Notes: generated from the sequence alone by a model not told the origin. Positions 11,834-25,454 are shown, counted from the first letter of the stretch. The stretch: 64,000 bases of DNA from Triops longicaudatus (GCA_022885665.1 JAGQDJ010000051.1:863155-927154); one strand, 5' to 3'. Numbers and translations: made by a program.

Positions 11834-14800
11834 TACACACTAACGAAAAGCCTAATAACTTGGGCATAAAAAAGTCGCGAAATAGGTCAGCTCTAGGGAA
11901 TCTTACCGATGATTTGTTTTATTGTGGCAGAAGTGCAAAAAGTATGTACACAGAAAAGTAGGGCAAGCGTGAGGCAGTACGTAAAGCTAAGTTCCCGCAA
12001 GTTTTCTCTTATGCGATGAAATCGTGGACCCACAACAACGGAAAAGGATGTAGAATTGTATTTTCGCATTTGGAAACAATAGTCAGAGCCATCTAGTAGC
12101 GATTAAGTGAACAGGATTTTAGCAGTTCGCAGATCTGATACGTAACTAAGCAGAACAAGAAGCAGACCTATATGAAAGAAACGAGATTTACAAAATAATC
12201 GAACGTGCATTTTTATGTTTAACATGCTTAACAGAGATCTTCATTCTGCAGATTTTTTGCATTTATCCTAGTAATCGTAATCAACTTCAGTCAACTGCGA
12301 AGCGGTTTTCGTCTACGCAGCACTTCCCCATAACGCTAACAATTACCTTTAAAAAATCGATATACTAAAAAAAACATTCTTATATAATACTATACAGTAC
12401 TTCTATACTTGTAGTATAAATGAAGGTTACTCAAATATAATGAAGTTTGAATGAAGAAATTAGGAGAAACTCTGAGCGATTTCGAAGCTCCCTGTCTGAA
12501 TTACAAAATTCCCTGTCCCTTTGCAAAGAGGAATCTTGGGAAATTACTCTTACTCGAACGTAGTCATGTACGCTAAAAATCTCTATGATTTATGTAATCC
12601 AACTTCCTAGAAAAAAAGGAATATCCTACATGACTTCTGTGCCCTTGGGTACTTTACATATTCTCTTTTTTAAGAGATACGGAAATCCTGAACAAGGCCT
12701 TGAAAAACGAAGTTTTTTTTAGAAATAAAAACTACAGAAGAGAAAATATTTCCCAAAAATATATAATAGCTGTGATGCAAATGTACTTGATAACGTTACT
12801 TGGAGTTTCGCACAATTTTTCGCCTCTAGCGAAGTTATGTGCACAACACACTTCACGATGGTGCGTGAAGAAAATAAATAAATAAAAACGAAGCACTCAG
12901 CGCTGCCCGCCACGCTGTGGAAGACGAAGCAAGCACGGAAAACCAGCGGTGCATCTGCGACAGCAGGCCGCAGTCTAATCATGGTACAAATCGCCTTCCG
13001 TGCGTTAGGTTTCGAAGGATACCGATATAAATTAGATTAACTTATTTTAAAAGTTAACTTCTCTATAGTTCTATTCGATATATCACTGTTACACAACCTG
13101 GTATAACCCCCCCCCCAAAAAAAGTATTGCAAAAAGTAGCGAAATCGAGAAGGCGATAACAATAAATCCTAGAGAACAGGAGAAAAAATCGCTCTGACGG
13201 ATCTGAAATAATTCCTCATTCTTGTCATGCCGTTGAAAATAAAAAAAAAATAAACAAAGTAGAGGTCTCTGACGAACTTTTGTATGGGCGTGGAGGAAAA
13301 ACAGCGACAGTGAAAATTGAGCTTCAGAGCAGCCAGCCCAAAATGAAGCGACTTTTGAAGATTTTTTAACACCAACGAAAGGCGTATACAGGTCTATTAT
13401 CACTGTTGAGGAGTCGCAAAATCAAATACGTATAAAAATTATCACACGAAGCCATATTTTGAACCTATTTAGGGTTGCTATTCATGTTTTCTCGTGTTCT
13501 TTTCAGCTCTTTCACTCAAGCAATCCGTCAAATATTCTTTAAGTTTGTTATAATATTCTTCAAGTAGGAACTGCCCTCGGAAGGCAACAAAACCATAACA
13601 ACACAATCACCAAAATTTCACTTACAAAGTGTATTTTCGTTCACCAAAAAGACACAGCAATTTTTCTAATTCTTTGGTTTTCCGCGTTGCTGTTTTTCGC
13701 CAATGCACTCATTCGCGGTAAGTGACTAATTGCATACCTTCGATGTAGTCAAAGGGAAGGACTTGTTTTTGCAGCCTTTCTTGCGCTAAGTAGCTGTCAA
13801 CGATTGAATCTGTTAGTGTTCTTTCCAAGATAGCTGTCAAAGACAATGTTAGTTTGCTCCGTTACTCCCGTCGTATGGAACGCCATGTTTTTCATGCTTC
13901 ATGACTTACGTTATCTTCTGTATCATTTACATACAATCCAGACTTTTGACATTGGTTTCCTGCAAGACGCACAATCATTAGTACGGAATCCAGGTAAGTT
14001 TTGAGACCCGAAACGGTATTTCCTGAACTTGCAAAGGTAATGGCGAAGGGGCTTCCAAACTTCCAGGTCGACGACCTTCGCACCTCCTACATTATGCATG
14101 ATACATACAAGGGAAAACCGCATCAACTCGCTGCTTTGGAGGGATGTCCTTCTCTTATGTTTTAGAACATACCCACAAATTCACCAATGCACGCCTTTCT
14201 ATACTCACGACGGAAATGCTATTAGGCCAGAATTAGAACAACCTTTTTCTCTCCAACAGCTTTCTCCAACAATAACAATCATCTTTCCATTTTCGCAAAT
14301 CGTGCCTTTCTCTATACCATCAAAAATAAATCAAGGATTAAAAGAGAGAAATAGAAAGAAGTAGCAGATGACCGCATTCCCTTCTTTGCCAAGTAGGATA
14401 TTTTCACACATTTCTCCCCAGGTGTGTTGTCATTGTGTCCATTTGGAATATAATATTACAAGGTAATCGCACTCCACTGCTTTTGAATTTGAACACATGC
14501 CAGTTGTTCGGTCATTCAACTGCGAAGAATGTTCATATTTAGCAACACGATGGTTTCGTAACTTTCATCCACGGATAACAACCTTCAAGACAAATCTGTG
14601 TATAAAACGTGTGGGAGTCCCTTGTCATCAAATTATTAGCGCAAACCACTTCGATGACCCGAGACGTTCTAACGGTAGTACATCAGTGACCCGTAACAAT
14701 AGCTGAAACGTCACAAAATTGGTGTTGCCGTTAGGAATTGTTCCACTGATGCGCTGTAAACATGAAACTTGGTGTAAAAATTGCTCCAGTAACCCCATAC

Positions 14801-16027
14801 CCGCTTAAGGAGTGTTTTACCGTCCGTTAGTAGTCATTCAACCGTTAATGTAAAAAAATAAAAATAAAATAAAAAAGAAACAATAAAGTAGCGTAGCGAT
14901 AAAGTCTGAAATATATCAAGTTTGATACAACCGATTCCAGGTTATATCTGTGTGTAGACACGAATGCAGGAGCGCCGTGGTTCTGTCCGCAAGAACAACA
15001 ATGAACAGCCTATTTACGACTGACGATTAACAATTAATATTATCCTCATCTGCCTAAGAAATCTGCAAAAAACACTGCCAATCTACGTTAAAACGTACGT
15101 TTCTTTGCTCATTCACTGTACGAGCAAGAGTAATTATCATTTCACATACATTGTAATGATGGCATTCTAAAGCAACTCGCTTTTTCACGGTAGCCAGTCT
15201 TCGTGTAATCAAAAGTCTATCATTATTGTTAAATATATCATACTTACGAAATTATAAAAGATTCAGAATTATCGATTTTTACAGAACGTTGTAAAAAAGA
15301 ATCTTAATGGAATACCAGCAAGCGAATGTGGAAAATTAGCACACATTCCTTCTGAGTTATCAGCAACATACTTACATTGTCGACAGCCACTGCTGGTTGA
15401 GCATTCCTGGAATATCCTTTTCACTTTTTACTACCGAAAAGAAGAGTTCCTAGTATGCAAAGTAGGCAGTGAAGTTAAGAACATTGATAAAATCGATGTG
15501 GCCACGACCCCGGAAGAAGCTTGGGGTATCTAACCTGGAGGAATACGAAAAGGCATATACGAAATCACTAACCGAGTGCCCTGCAGGTATGCGTTTTCAC
15601 ACAGAGTTTCTTGACAGTTCCTTGGCAAGAATGTGGCTCTGAGGGTATCTCTCTATACTAGGAAGCGAAAATGGAAGGAAAAAGGAGGAGTCTGTGACGG
15701 CTAAGGCTCGTCCCTTTTTTCGAAACTTGTCTTTCCCGAAAGAGCTACGTGAAAGAAGGTACGAGGAGTACACACCTCACCAGAAAAACAAGATCCCGGT
15801 TTAACCAGTTAAGACGTTCCGAATTGTAAGTCAGTCGCACTCCAGTCGTCTTCCAGCAAAGGTAGTGTAAATTGCAATTTCAGTGATTCAACCATGGTTA
15901 ACTTGTGATACGGCCAAACTGCTTAAAAGATATTCAGTGTTAATATTTTGACTGCGTAAGGGAGGGTAATATTAAGTTGGAGAACTTGAAGAACGTTTAA
16001 GTGACGTTTTGCATCAATCTTACAAAA
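11834..16027. other. Intergenic between COX14-like (-) and mas (+)
   Basis: A divergent promoter region of about 4.2 kb. I could not support any gene. Short open frames (12700-12885, 13089-13403, 13923-14126, 14098-14364, 14497-14706) have no recognisable motifs. One 96-bp exon-like segment on the minus strand (13738-13833) is listed as a finding. Small features are an 8-C run near 13108 and A-rich runs near 14850. Confidence 0.5.
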
Positions 16028-19000
16028 ATGTTGAAGAAAAGAACAACGCAGTGGCGAGTGTGCGCAGTGGTAGCTGCGCTGTGTTTGGTACCGTTAGTCG
16101 CATCGCAAGCATCACCTTCACCTTTAGCTAGTGCAGGCCCAGATGCAGCAGCCCCTTCGGTACCAGGACAACCCACGAGATCGACACAGCAGCAGCCACC
16201 TTCTCCCCCAAATAGTCATAGCAATAAACCCCGGCCACAGCCGCCACAACAGCCTAGTTTGGCAGGCAGTCTGCTGTCAGGTAAATGAACTTTCATTTCC
16301 ACCTTGCCCCTTAAAGAACTCAGTCGAGTTGACGGAATATAAAAACTTGCACTCAGTACCTGGCTCCCGAAAACTGTCCCTGTGGGGAGGGGCCAGCTAA
16401 CACTTGTGTATTGTACACACCTAGACTGATTTCCATACTCGATTTAAGATACCGGTGACTCATAAGGTCTTACAGAAACCGGAATGGATCAAAGGGGCCA
16501 AAGAGGCCGGGAATCCGGATAGGAAGCGAAATTGAGTACGTTTAAGAGGAACAGTTCCCGGTTGCTTCATCCAGCACTTAACAATGCCACGTCTACAGGA
16601 ACTGTGTTTTCTAGGAGGGGAAATACCCTGGAAGATCCTAGAGAGATCGTGAACCAAGAAAGTGTAGAATTCACTGTCATATCCTGCTGGGAGAGAAATT
16701 ACTTAAGACCAACGCCCCGCACGCGTTATAGTTTTCTTTTGCTAGAAACATTAAAGGATATGCTCAATGATTTTCAACCCAATGGGAGAAAATTAATGAC
16801 TTATTTTACTTATATACTGAAGTACTGATTGCACGAATTCCATTTTGGTGTCGTGTGGAAGACATTCTTTTTTTTTTTTTTAATAAAAAGTCATATCGCA
16901 GAGCCTTTGCTCCTAAATGTTGATTAAAAATTTCTGACTTTGTGAGTTGCCAAGAAATTCTGCTTTGCTTCAAACCGCATAGGAACGAATTTAATTTTCA
17001 CTGTTGAATCAGGAGTATCGTAGATCGCTAGGTTGTATTCCACTTGCATCCTTAGGGACTTACTTAGAGTTTAATTCTTGAACGCATACCAGGTGTTCGT
17101 TATTAAATACAGATCTTCTTGTAGACATGTTTGAAATTAAACGATTGGATTGATCGTTGTTGGTGTTCGTGTACAGTTTTTGCTCATGCACGCGTCCAAC
17201 AAATGAGATTTACAGCTTCAAGTCATGGTTGTTTAGATGGCATGAACCGTGAATACAAGGCTAAATGTCAGCTGTTTGTGTAAACATGAGGTAATAGACC
17301 TTGGGTAATAGTCGGTTACGGACGGTGGGGTTAATAGAAGGAGCCTTCGTAAACAAGCAATTACCAAGTAGCACAGGTACATCTGAAAGACGTGTATAAG
17401 AAATCTGGATGTCTGGAAATGCACGTCTATTAACAGACATAAATCAGGCGTAGTTTTAAACATAAAATAGACGTTAAATATACCAGAAAAATAGCATATA
17501 ACTGACGTTTCTGTTTCGTGTGAAACCCTTCAAACGACGTCGACTGAAACAGTGATGGTGGAATTCTGATACGAATTTCGAATAATGATCCATGACCCGA
17601 ACAACAAGGTCTGGATCATTATTCGTCGTCCGTGATCCGAAAATTACGGACAGTGACAACCTACATAACACCTTGATTTGTGTCACAATATCAACTTAAG
17701 TTAACGGACTCATGTTTGCGGACTCCAGTTAACTGTCTTAGTAAGCCGACTCAAGCTTACTAAGTCGAGTTAAGTAACGGAGTTATCTAACTCGAGTTAG
17801 CTGACTCAGGTTTACTAACTCAGGCTAACTTACTCGAGTTAACTGACTCAGGTTGACTAAGTCAAACTAAATAGTAAGGCAACTCAAATTATCCGACTCA
17901 CGTTAACTAACAGAAGTTAACTTACTGAAATAAACGAGCTCAAATTGACTGATTCAAGTTAACTAACGGATGTTAACTAACTCAAGTAAATTACTAACTC
18001 AAGTTGACTGCATCGCCCTTTTACTGAATCAGTGATGAGCAAATATGATCTGGAAAGTAGCTTTGGATCAGGTTCGGATAAGAAAAAAAAGGATCACGAT
18101 TCGAGTAGCAAGTCACAAATATGTGATCGAAAATTTGGGTCACCGAAACTTAAATCTGTAGTTATGGTATTTGTAGTAAACATGGTTATGGTGAGTCTAA
18201 TAAACGTATAAATAAAGACGTCTGTACTGGAGAATTTTGAACACCTAAAATGCGTCTCGTAGACGTGTAACGTCTCTTTTCGGACATATTTTAAACGTAT
18301 AACAGATGTAAGTGTGCTACTCGTGTTCACAGTTGATTTACAATACTCTCATTGAACCCACAAGCGACAAGCATTTTCCTATTTACTGCATTATGTCTGG
18401 TACCGCTAACCAGGTCTCGGAGGGTCAACTGTCTTAGGTTACATCCAAATGTACTTCAGGTTGCTTAAAGGGAAGTTTCCCACTGTTCTGTATTCAGATT
18501 GCAGAGGCGATTAGGCAAAAGTTACCTACAAGTTTTCGAACTTACCTAACTGCACCTTTTCGTCAGCACTGCGGGGGGTTCAGTGTGATAAGAGATTCCC
18601 TCCTAGGCCCAAAAGGAAAGGAAAAAGGTTAATGCACATGGTCGGTAAACCCTCTCAAGCTTCCATGCAGAAGAGCAGGTTTTTAGAAAAGTAAAGTGGC
18701 CGTGACCTGGCGCCTGAGGGACTCTTCCGCGTCATTGTCAAAGTCAAGGTCCGATGGTGCCGTGCGGTTGCGGTTGTAAGCGTCTTGACCAAATTCGATA
18801 ATACGTCAGAGCCAGAATGTCTTGAGGCGTCTAACACCACTTATAGTCCCAGTCCCGTTACTGAGCATGCTTGCGTGAGCTAGCAATAAAAATTCTCTTC
18901 TAAGAATGGTCATAATAATTTCTCCTAATCTGCTGTTTGAGCTACTTTTTCCACCTCGATCGGAATTTCTGGAAGCTTAACTGTATTTTATGTTTCATTC

Positions 19001-22000
19001 CTTTGATCTCTTTGTCGATTGCAGGGCTGTTCGATACATTGACAAGCACTGCGACGAGCAAAAACTGCCCCGGAAGATGTGTTCATGCATTAGCGGCCTT
19101 GCTTTGCGACCATGTGTTGGAAAACATCACATGTCCCCAGAATATGCGCTGCTGTGTTGATAAACCTGCGACGCCCCGTCCTAGACCACAAAGGCCACCT
19201 ACTACACCATTACCCCAACAAAGAAAACCCATTGAGAATGTCAATGCCAGTGCTCCAATCGAAACGAAAAACACAGTTGAAGTGGGTACAACGGTAACCC
19301 AAACGTCTACTGCAAGTACACAAGCGAGTACTACGACCGCTTCTACAACGACTCCTACGACAACAACGACAACTACTGCGACATCTACAACAACTCCTTC
19401 TTCTACAACAACGACAACAACAACACCCAAACCAACAACCACCACCACAACTACGACACAAAAACCAACAACAACTACTACTCCGACTACCACCACTGCC
19501 AAAACTACCCCTAAAGCCACCACAACTACCACACCCACTACGACAACGACTCCCACGACGACTACGACGACTACTGCCAAGCCAACACAAACGACCACCA
19601 CAACAAAGAAACCTACGACGACTACAACCAAGACTACGATCACGACTGAAGCCGCTCCGGAAGAAGAGGTAGGATTTAATATTACGCTTGTTTTTTTTTG
19701 TGTGGTAAAAATTAGTCAGCTTAACCAATTTTGACGTTAATAGTACGTCGGAGAAGAAGATATCGAAGAGGAGCACGCTCCTGTAGAAAAATCCTCGAGC
19801 CCAGTTCTTCCCGGAGCGCAGTCTTATTCTGCTGGGGCGGGCGTGCGCATCTGTCCCGGTGTTTGCGTAGCTGCGCGGATTTCCGCCTATTGCGAAGCAG
19901 TGCTTAACATCGACGGTCTCTGCAAAACGGACTTGCGCTGCTGTGTGTCGAAAGACCTCTTCGGCGACCGTCGTCCTCCACCTGAGCTGGTCATCTTGAA
20001 CGGTGGCGGCGCCCAGGATCCCAACAAGCCTCCCATGCCTCAGACGCCAGCCGCGATTCCGACATCCCCCTCCACTACTTCTTCAACGGCAGCACCGACG
20101 ACCACTACGACCACAGTGGTTAGCACGACTCAAGCCCCGCCTACCCAACGCTTACAGCAAGAGACTTCTACCACTTCCACCACTGAGACACCCATTCCCG
20201 ACAACCGTCGTTGCTTAGGCACGTGTGTTACCGGTTTCTTCGCCTACCTCTGTGACTTCGTCGACCCACGCGCCATCTGCCCTAACGGTGGTCGCTGCTG
20301 CATCAACCGCAGAGAAGGTCCTAGTGATGCTAGCAACCGACCTGCGCCAAACAACCCTCAACGCCCACCTCCTCCCAATCGACAAGCCACGCCACCACCA
20401 ACCACGACTACCACCACTACTACCACCACGCCCACCCCGACTACCACTAAACCTGTGCGATGTCCCGGTGTTTGCATGAACGCGCTGATGGCGGCCGTTA
20501 TTTGCAGTCGTCCTTCGATTATTTTGCCCGACCGCAAGTTGTGCGAGAGTGGTTCGCTCTGCTGCGCCCCTGACAGGCAAGGCTCGAGCACTGCAGCGGT
20601 GACGCCACCTGCTGCGGGTCCCTCAAATAACGCTGTGAATCGTAATCCCCCTCCCAAACCTGTTGCCAAGCCCAGCGGTGGACTCGCAGACCTACCGTTA
20701 GGGACCCTCATCGACGCTTTCTTGCCCCGACCCAGCCCCGTCGGCCCGCAGAAAACACAAGACAAGGCAGACCCGGCACCCCAGAGACCACCTTCCACCC
20801 CAAGACCCACTCCTCCTCCTACGAAACCGTTCACCACCGAAGCCGTTTTTGATAGTCGCCCCATGTGCCCAGGCACTTGCATCGCACCCTTTCTGTCTTT
20901 CACTTGCTTCAGTAAGTTTTGATAGTCTTTCTTGAGGTGTGGTTAAATATTATAAAGATTTCTTATTCGAAATTTTCGGTAAATTTGAGATACAGAAAGT
21001 AGTAGTTAACAAGATTTTGATGGTAAAGGAGAATATAAAAGTTTAACATCACACGAGCTGTGGGCAGGATCGTGGGCAAACCGTTTGTTAAAAGACCCTT
21101 ATTACCAGAACAACTTTCTTTGTTGAGTTCTTACGGTAATGGGACAACATTAAAGACTTTTTCATAAATCTTTGTAGTTTAATTGAAATTTATGTAAGAT
21201 TGAGCAAAAGGCGCTTGTTTTAAAGAAAATTAAAAACTTAAAAAATCGCGTGTTTTAAAGGTAAGCCTTAAATCCGTTGTTGGTCTCCTGGAATAGTCAG
21301 CTCAAATTACGCAAAGCCGATTCATTTTTTGTTTCTTGAATATGGTGCTTTGTTCTGGCAATGAAGTCCGATAAACTAAGTTCTGTCCGATTTGAATGTT
21401 AAAATTCATTCACAGTTAAAAAAATAAGGTAAAGTAACTTCCGGAAAACTCAAACGTGCGCAGTACATATTCGTAAGCGTGACCTTACAGTTAAAAACAT
21501 TTTCTAAGCATTTAGAATTTTTTTTTCAATTGTTCAGCTGTTATAACTGCAGCAATTTCCTGTTATTCGCCGAAAAAGTCTGTGAACCGGGGCTTTTAAG
21601 CTTCGTAACCTACAGTAGTTAACCTCTGCGCACATTAACGAAGTAGGGTCGGAACTTTTTATGTATCGTTAGTTAATTTGCTCCTTATTTTCAAGCGAAT
21701 TAAATAAAAATGTAGTGTTTGGCTACGGGACTTAAGCCAGTACGAGCTCTAATGCTCCATTAACTATAGTAATAGACAGCCATGGGCAGTTAACCGTTGT
21801 AGTTGCCCCAGAAACGTGACCACGCTCAAAGTCTGTGCTAAATAACAAGCTAACATCCACTAATATTTTCTAATACCCTCTTTTATTTAGGTAATGCTGA
21901 AATCACGGATCTCTTTAAGTGCCCAAGTCCCAAAGTTTCGTGCTGCGCACCCAAAGCTTCCATAAAGGATCTTCGTCCTGATGCTGAATTCTCCAGGAAC

Positions 22001-23966
22001 GAGACTTTCTTCGTGCGACCGGTGCCGGGACCGGAATTCCAGGGTCATCCCAACCCTGAACAAGTTTCGCCGTACCAACCTCAGCCAGCGCGTCCGGGTT
22101 CACCGCCATCCAACAGTTTAGGTAAGTGCTGATTCCTTTATCGATAGCGGATAGGCATCTCTCAAATATCTCGTTGCGTATTTTAGTGCCTGCGAACACC
22201 GTGCGTCCCACGACGAAAGCGCCGTACAACAGCAAGTTCGTTTGCGGCGTGAAAGGAACATCCCGTAGCGGTCGCGTCGTTGGTGGCGAAGACGCCCTAC
22301 CGGGCGAATATTGTTGGCAGGTGGCGCTGATCAACTCGTTGAACCAGTACCTCTGTGGTGGAGCTTTAATTGGCACCCAATGGGTACTCACTGCTGCTCA
22401 TTGTGTCACCAAGTACGAAACACGCTTTTGAAAGTTGACTGGGAACCGCAAGTTATTAATTTCCGTTTTGTTGTAGCATTGTACGGTCTGGGGACGCCAT
22501 TTATGTCCGCGTTGGCGACCACGATCTGACCAGCAAATACGGAAGTCCTGGAGCACAGACTTTACGCGTTGCAACGACGTATATTCACCACAACCACAAC
22601 AGCCAGACCTTGGATAACGACATTGCATTGTTGAAACTCCATGGCCAAGCTGAACTCAAGCCTGGTGTTTGTTTGGCTTGCTTGCCTTCAAGAGGCGCTT
22701 CCCAGGAACCCGGCAAGCGCTGTACCGTCACAGGCTACGGATACATGGGTGAAAGTATGCTGTTACTTATGCTGTCCTCTTGAAATATGTAGTTTAATCT
22801 GGAATTATTAACTAGCTGGACCAATTCCATTGAGAGTGCGAGAAGCTGAAGTTCCTGTAGTCAGCGACAGCGAGTGCGTCCGGAAGATCAACGCCGTGAC
22901 GGAGAAGATCTTTATTCTGCCAGCATCCAGTTTCTGCGCTGGTGGCGAAAACGGAAACGACGCTTGTCAGGTAAGAATACCAGTCGTTTCGCCGAGCAAA
23001 ATTATTAGGAACATTCAGAGGCTTTACTGATTATGTTGAAAAAATAACTAATATTACTTAATTTTCGAGGGATTTTCCAATAATTTGTCACGTGTGGGCA
23101 GTTTATTGTGGGCTGCCTTTTTAATTAACGCACGGATAGTAATGCTTACCTATTCGAACTTACAAATTTGTTAATGTATGACTCGTTACGGTTAGCTTGT
23201 TTCAATTTACCATCAGTAAGTTAACAAATATAGAGGAGGGTAGGGATAAAAGTAATTTAGTTAAGTAGGGATAAAAGTAAGTTAGTTTCGTTTTGCGAAA
23301 CTAACGAAAGCCATAACTTTCGAATGAGAAATTTCTCGTGACTGTAAAAAGTCAGTCATGTCACATGCCGTTAAGCAGCATTATACATAGTTGCATGTGG
23401 AATGATTGTTAATTAATCGAGATATTCTATAATAACAATGGATTCTTAAATCAAGGTTAGTTAGCCATTGTTAAGTAGCCTAAGGTTGATCAGGGTTTTC
23501 GATTGAGAATAGTAAATAAATTAAATGGTCACATGTGTTAACCTTCGATAATTAACTTACTTGGGCAATTAACCGCGGTTAATTCTTCCCGTCTCTTGGA
23601 TGGACTGAGACTATGTGTGCGTTATCAATCTGCCTATAGCTTTTGTTAATTGGATGCGAGTCTCAACTTACGATATCCTGTTCGTACAGTTATCTTCGTA
23701 GTGTCTTACAATACTATGTCAAATTTACTGGAATCATGCAATGTATTACATACTATGTTGACTTTATTGTAATTTAATTTGTATTTTTATTGCAACAGGG
23801 TGACGGAGGTGGCCCTCTGGTGTGTGAGGATGATGGTTACTACGAATTGACTGGATTGGTGTCTTGGGGATTCGGTTGCGGTCGGGCGGATGTTCCCGGA
23901 GTCTACGTCAAAGTGTCTTCGTTTATCTCATGGATTAATCAAATCATTAGCGTTAACAATGTTTAG
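16028..23966 (+). CDS. mas: Masquerade-type serine protease homologue, five clip domains
   Basis: A secreted, catalytically inactive trypsin-like protein; Drosophila masquerade acts in muscle attachment and axon guidance, and crustacean relatives in adhesion and immunity. Eight exons: 16028-16280, 19025-19668, 19744-20911, 21891-22121, 22187-22412, 22477-22754, 22816-22970 and 23799-23966; 3123 nt, 1040 residues. A signal peptide (VCAVVAALCLVPLVA) leads a Pro/Gln-rich stretch. Five clip-like Cys modules start near residues 99, 336, 456, 539 and 673, each CxGxC...C...C...CC, with Thr/Pro-rich linkers. The protease domain follows activation site SGR|VVGG (Arg795). TAAHC (His) and DNDIALLKL (Asp) are kept, but the serine motif is GDGGGPLVC, with Gly at about 988. 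That Ser-to-Gly change is the known masquerade signature. The chosen ATG is the first in frame before the signal peptide. Intron 1 (2.7 kb) carries a minisatellite. Confidence 0.93.
17579..17625. repeat. Perfect 13-bp inverted repeat in mas intron 1
   Basis: CGAATAATGATCC at 17579-17591 is repeated as its exact complement at 17613-17625, with a 21-bp spacer. It can form a hairpin and sits just upstream of the minisatellite. Confidence 0.85.
17691..18012. repeat. Degenerate minisatellite, GTTAACTNACTCAAG-like units
   Basis: About 320 bp are built from diverged units of roughly 15-16 bp of the form GACTCAAGTTAACT. Many units contain the GTTAAC palindrome or variants such as GAGTTAGCTGACTCAGG. 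No coding frame runs through it. It lies within mas intron 1. Confidence 0.75.
23231..23305. repeat. Short tandem duplication plus hairpin in mas intron 7
   Basis: TAGGGATAAAAGTAA occurs twice about 27 bp apart. It is followed by GTTAGTTTCG-TTTTG-CGAAACTAAC (23281-23305), a perfect 10-bp stem with a 5-bp loop. Confidence 0.7.
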
Positions 23967-25454
23967 TTCTTTTCGCAACATTTGAGCGTTGAGAATGGAC
24001 CGAATAACAACAAGCATCATGACAGGTTTTTCGGTCTTTCTCACTCTTGCTATGTATCTATATCGTATTGTGTTGTGAACTGCGCCACGCAACACTCATA
24101 ACCCTTATTACGGGCACCAGTTACGTGTCGCACGATACTGCTCCCATTTAAACACACGCACTTTTTTATGTTATGTCGGGCATTTGTTTTGGTTACGGGG
24201 AGGTTTTTGTGAAAATAACTGTTATATTAAAGAGTAACAGTACGGGGCGGCGTGGATGGATGTGTTGTCTAAATGCATAAGTATGCATGTGTGTCTGTTA
24301 CTCACACAGACGTAAATGTACAGGGACCAAAAACTTTTGACGTTCAAGAAAACAGACCGATAACCATAGATGACAAAGGTTTTATTTATTGGGTTGCGTG
24401 TGTTGGGGAGTTTTCGCTAAGTGAAATGGGTATAGTTGGGAAATTGTGTACGTGTTCCGGCGTTTCTGTACCGGCAAGGAAAGGTTGGACTGGGTATGAC
24501 TGAACGTTCGAAGACACAAGACATTGTTATGAATCTACCCCAGTGTGTGTAATATATACGTTTTTTAAACCAAAACTTGGCCGTGATTCTTTCCTTTTTA
24601 GCATGGTTACTACTCTGTGTCAAATTATTATTTGGAAGTAGTCACTTGAATTCTGATTTTGAATAGCACTTTAACTTATTCATGTTCAGTTTTAAGTGTC
24701 AGTTATTTTTTTAATGGGAAACCAGCGTGAGGCGCGGCTGTTTGCTGGCATATGTAATCATAAATTTTGAGTGTAAAATGTACAGTTTGTCAAATAAGAT
24801 CAAAATCACAATAGTGTCAGTTATTTGTTTTTAGTTTTGCCTCGTTACTTTCATACATTTTTATTAACTGTTTTATTTTGAGTTACTATTTTATTTTGTA
24901 TTATTATTTTTTGTCTTGATTCTTGTATTCATTCGCTTGAGAGATTTTGAGCTGTGGTCAATTTGTTTGTCCAGTCCAGAAGGTTTCTTTCCTCGATAGT
25001 CATCGGCGTCTCGCTCCATTGAACTATTCCACTTAATCCTCTCAGCTTCCTTACAACCGGAAATTGAGCAGGTGAGATTTGAGACCGATTACTTGTGGGA
25101 GGGATCAAGTATTGGCCCGTGCCTCATCTGCCCCTCGATTTCTTTCAACAAGGGAAGAATTAGAGGGTCAGGGGTGGGGTCAAGCACAAGGGGGTCAACC
25201 CTACCAATGAGCACGTAAGTACTGCTCTTCACTCTCGTGAACGCCCATCCCCAATCTTGTTATCAATGCTACTTGCTTGCCTGGGATGAACGACTATTTT
25301 TATCGTCATTGGCACGGCATCACTGATGAGTTAACCTTGCCTTAAAACTTCCCGTGAAGTTTTTGGTAGTGTTTCACGAGTACGAGTGCTCACTACGCCG
25401 CTGTGTGTCATAAACCTTATCAAGAATTAACACTGTTGAGAGCTTCGTGCAGCA
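23967..25454. other. Intergenic: mas 3' UTR and rough 5' region
   Basis: No supported exon. The mas 3' UTR with a poly(A) signal near 24226 occupies the left part. The rough promoter and 5' UTR must lie toward 25454, but no clear TATA or Inr element was identified. Confidence 0.5.
24226..24231 (+). terminator. Candidate poly(A) signal of mas (ATTAAA)
   Basis: ATTAAA lies 260 bp past the mas stop. It is a common variant of the cleavage signal. Confidence 0.45.

Noticed and set aside
19083..19776. Long minus-strand frames, one Val-rich and one Ser/Cys/Arg-rich, opposite mas exon 2
   Set aside because: They mirror the ACN repeat of the Thr-rich mas linker; the plus frame has the clip-domain cysteines and valid splice sites.
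20215..20903. Long minus-strand frames opposite mas exon 3
   Set aside because: Shadow of a GC-rich coding exon with clear clip modules on the plus strand.
23799..23815. Ser-to-Gly change in mas considered as a sequencing error
   Set aside because: The same replacement is the known hallmark of masquerade proteins and the rest of the exon is intact.
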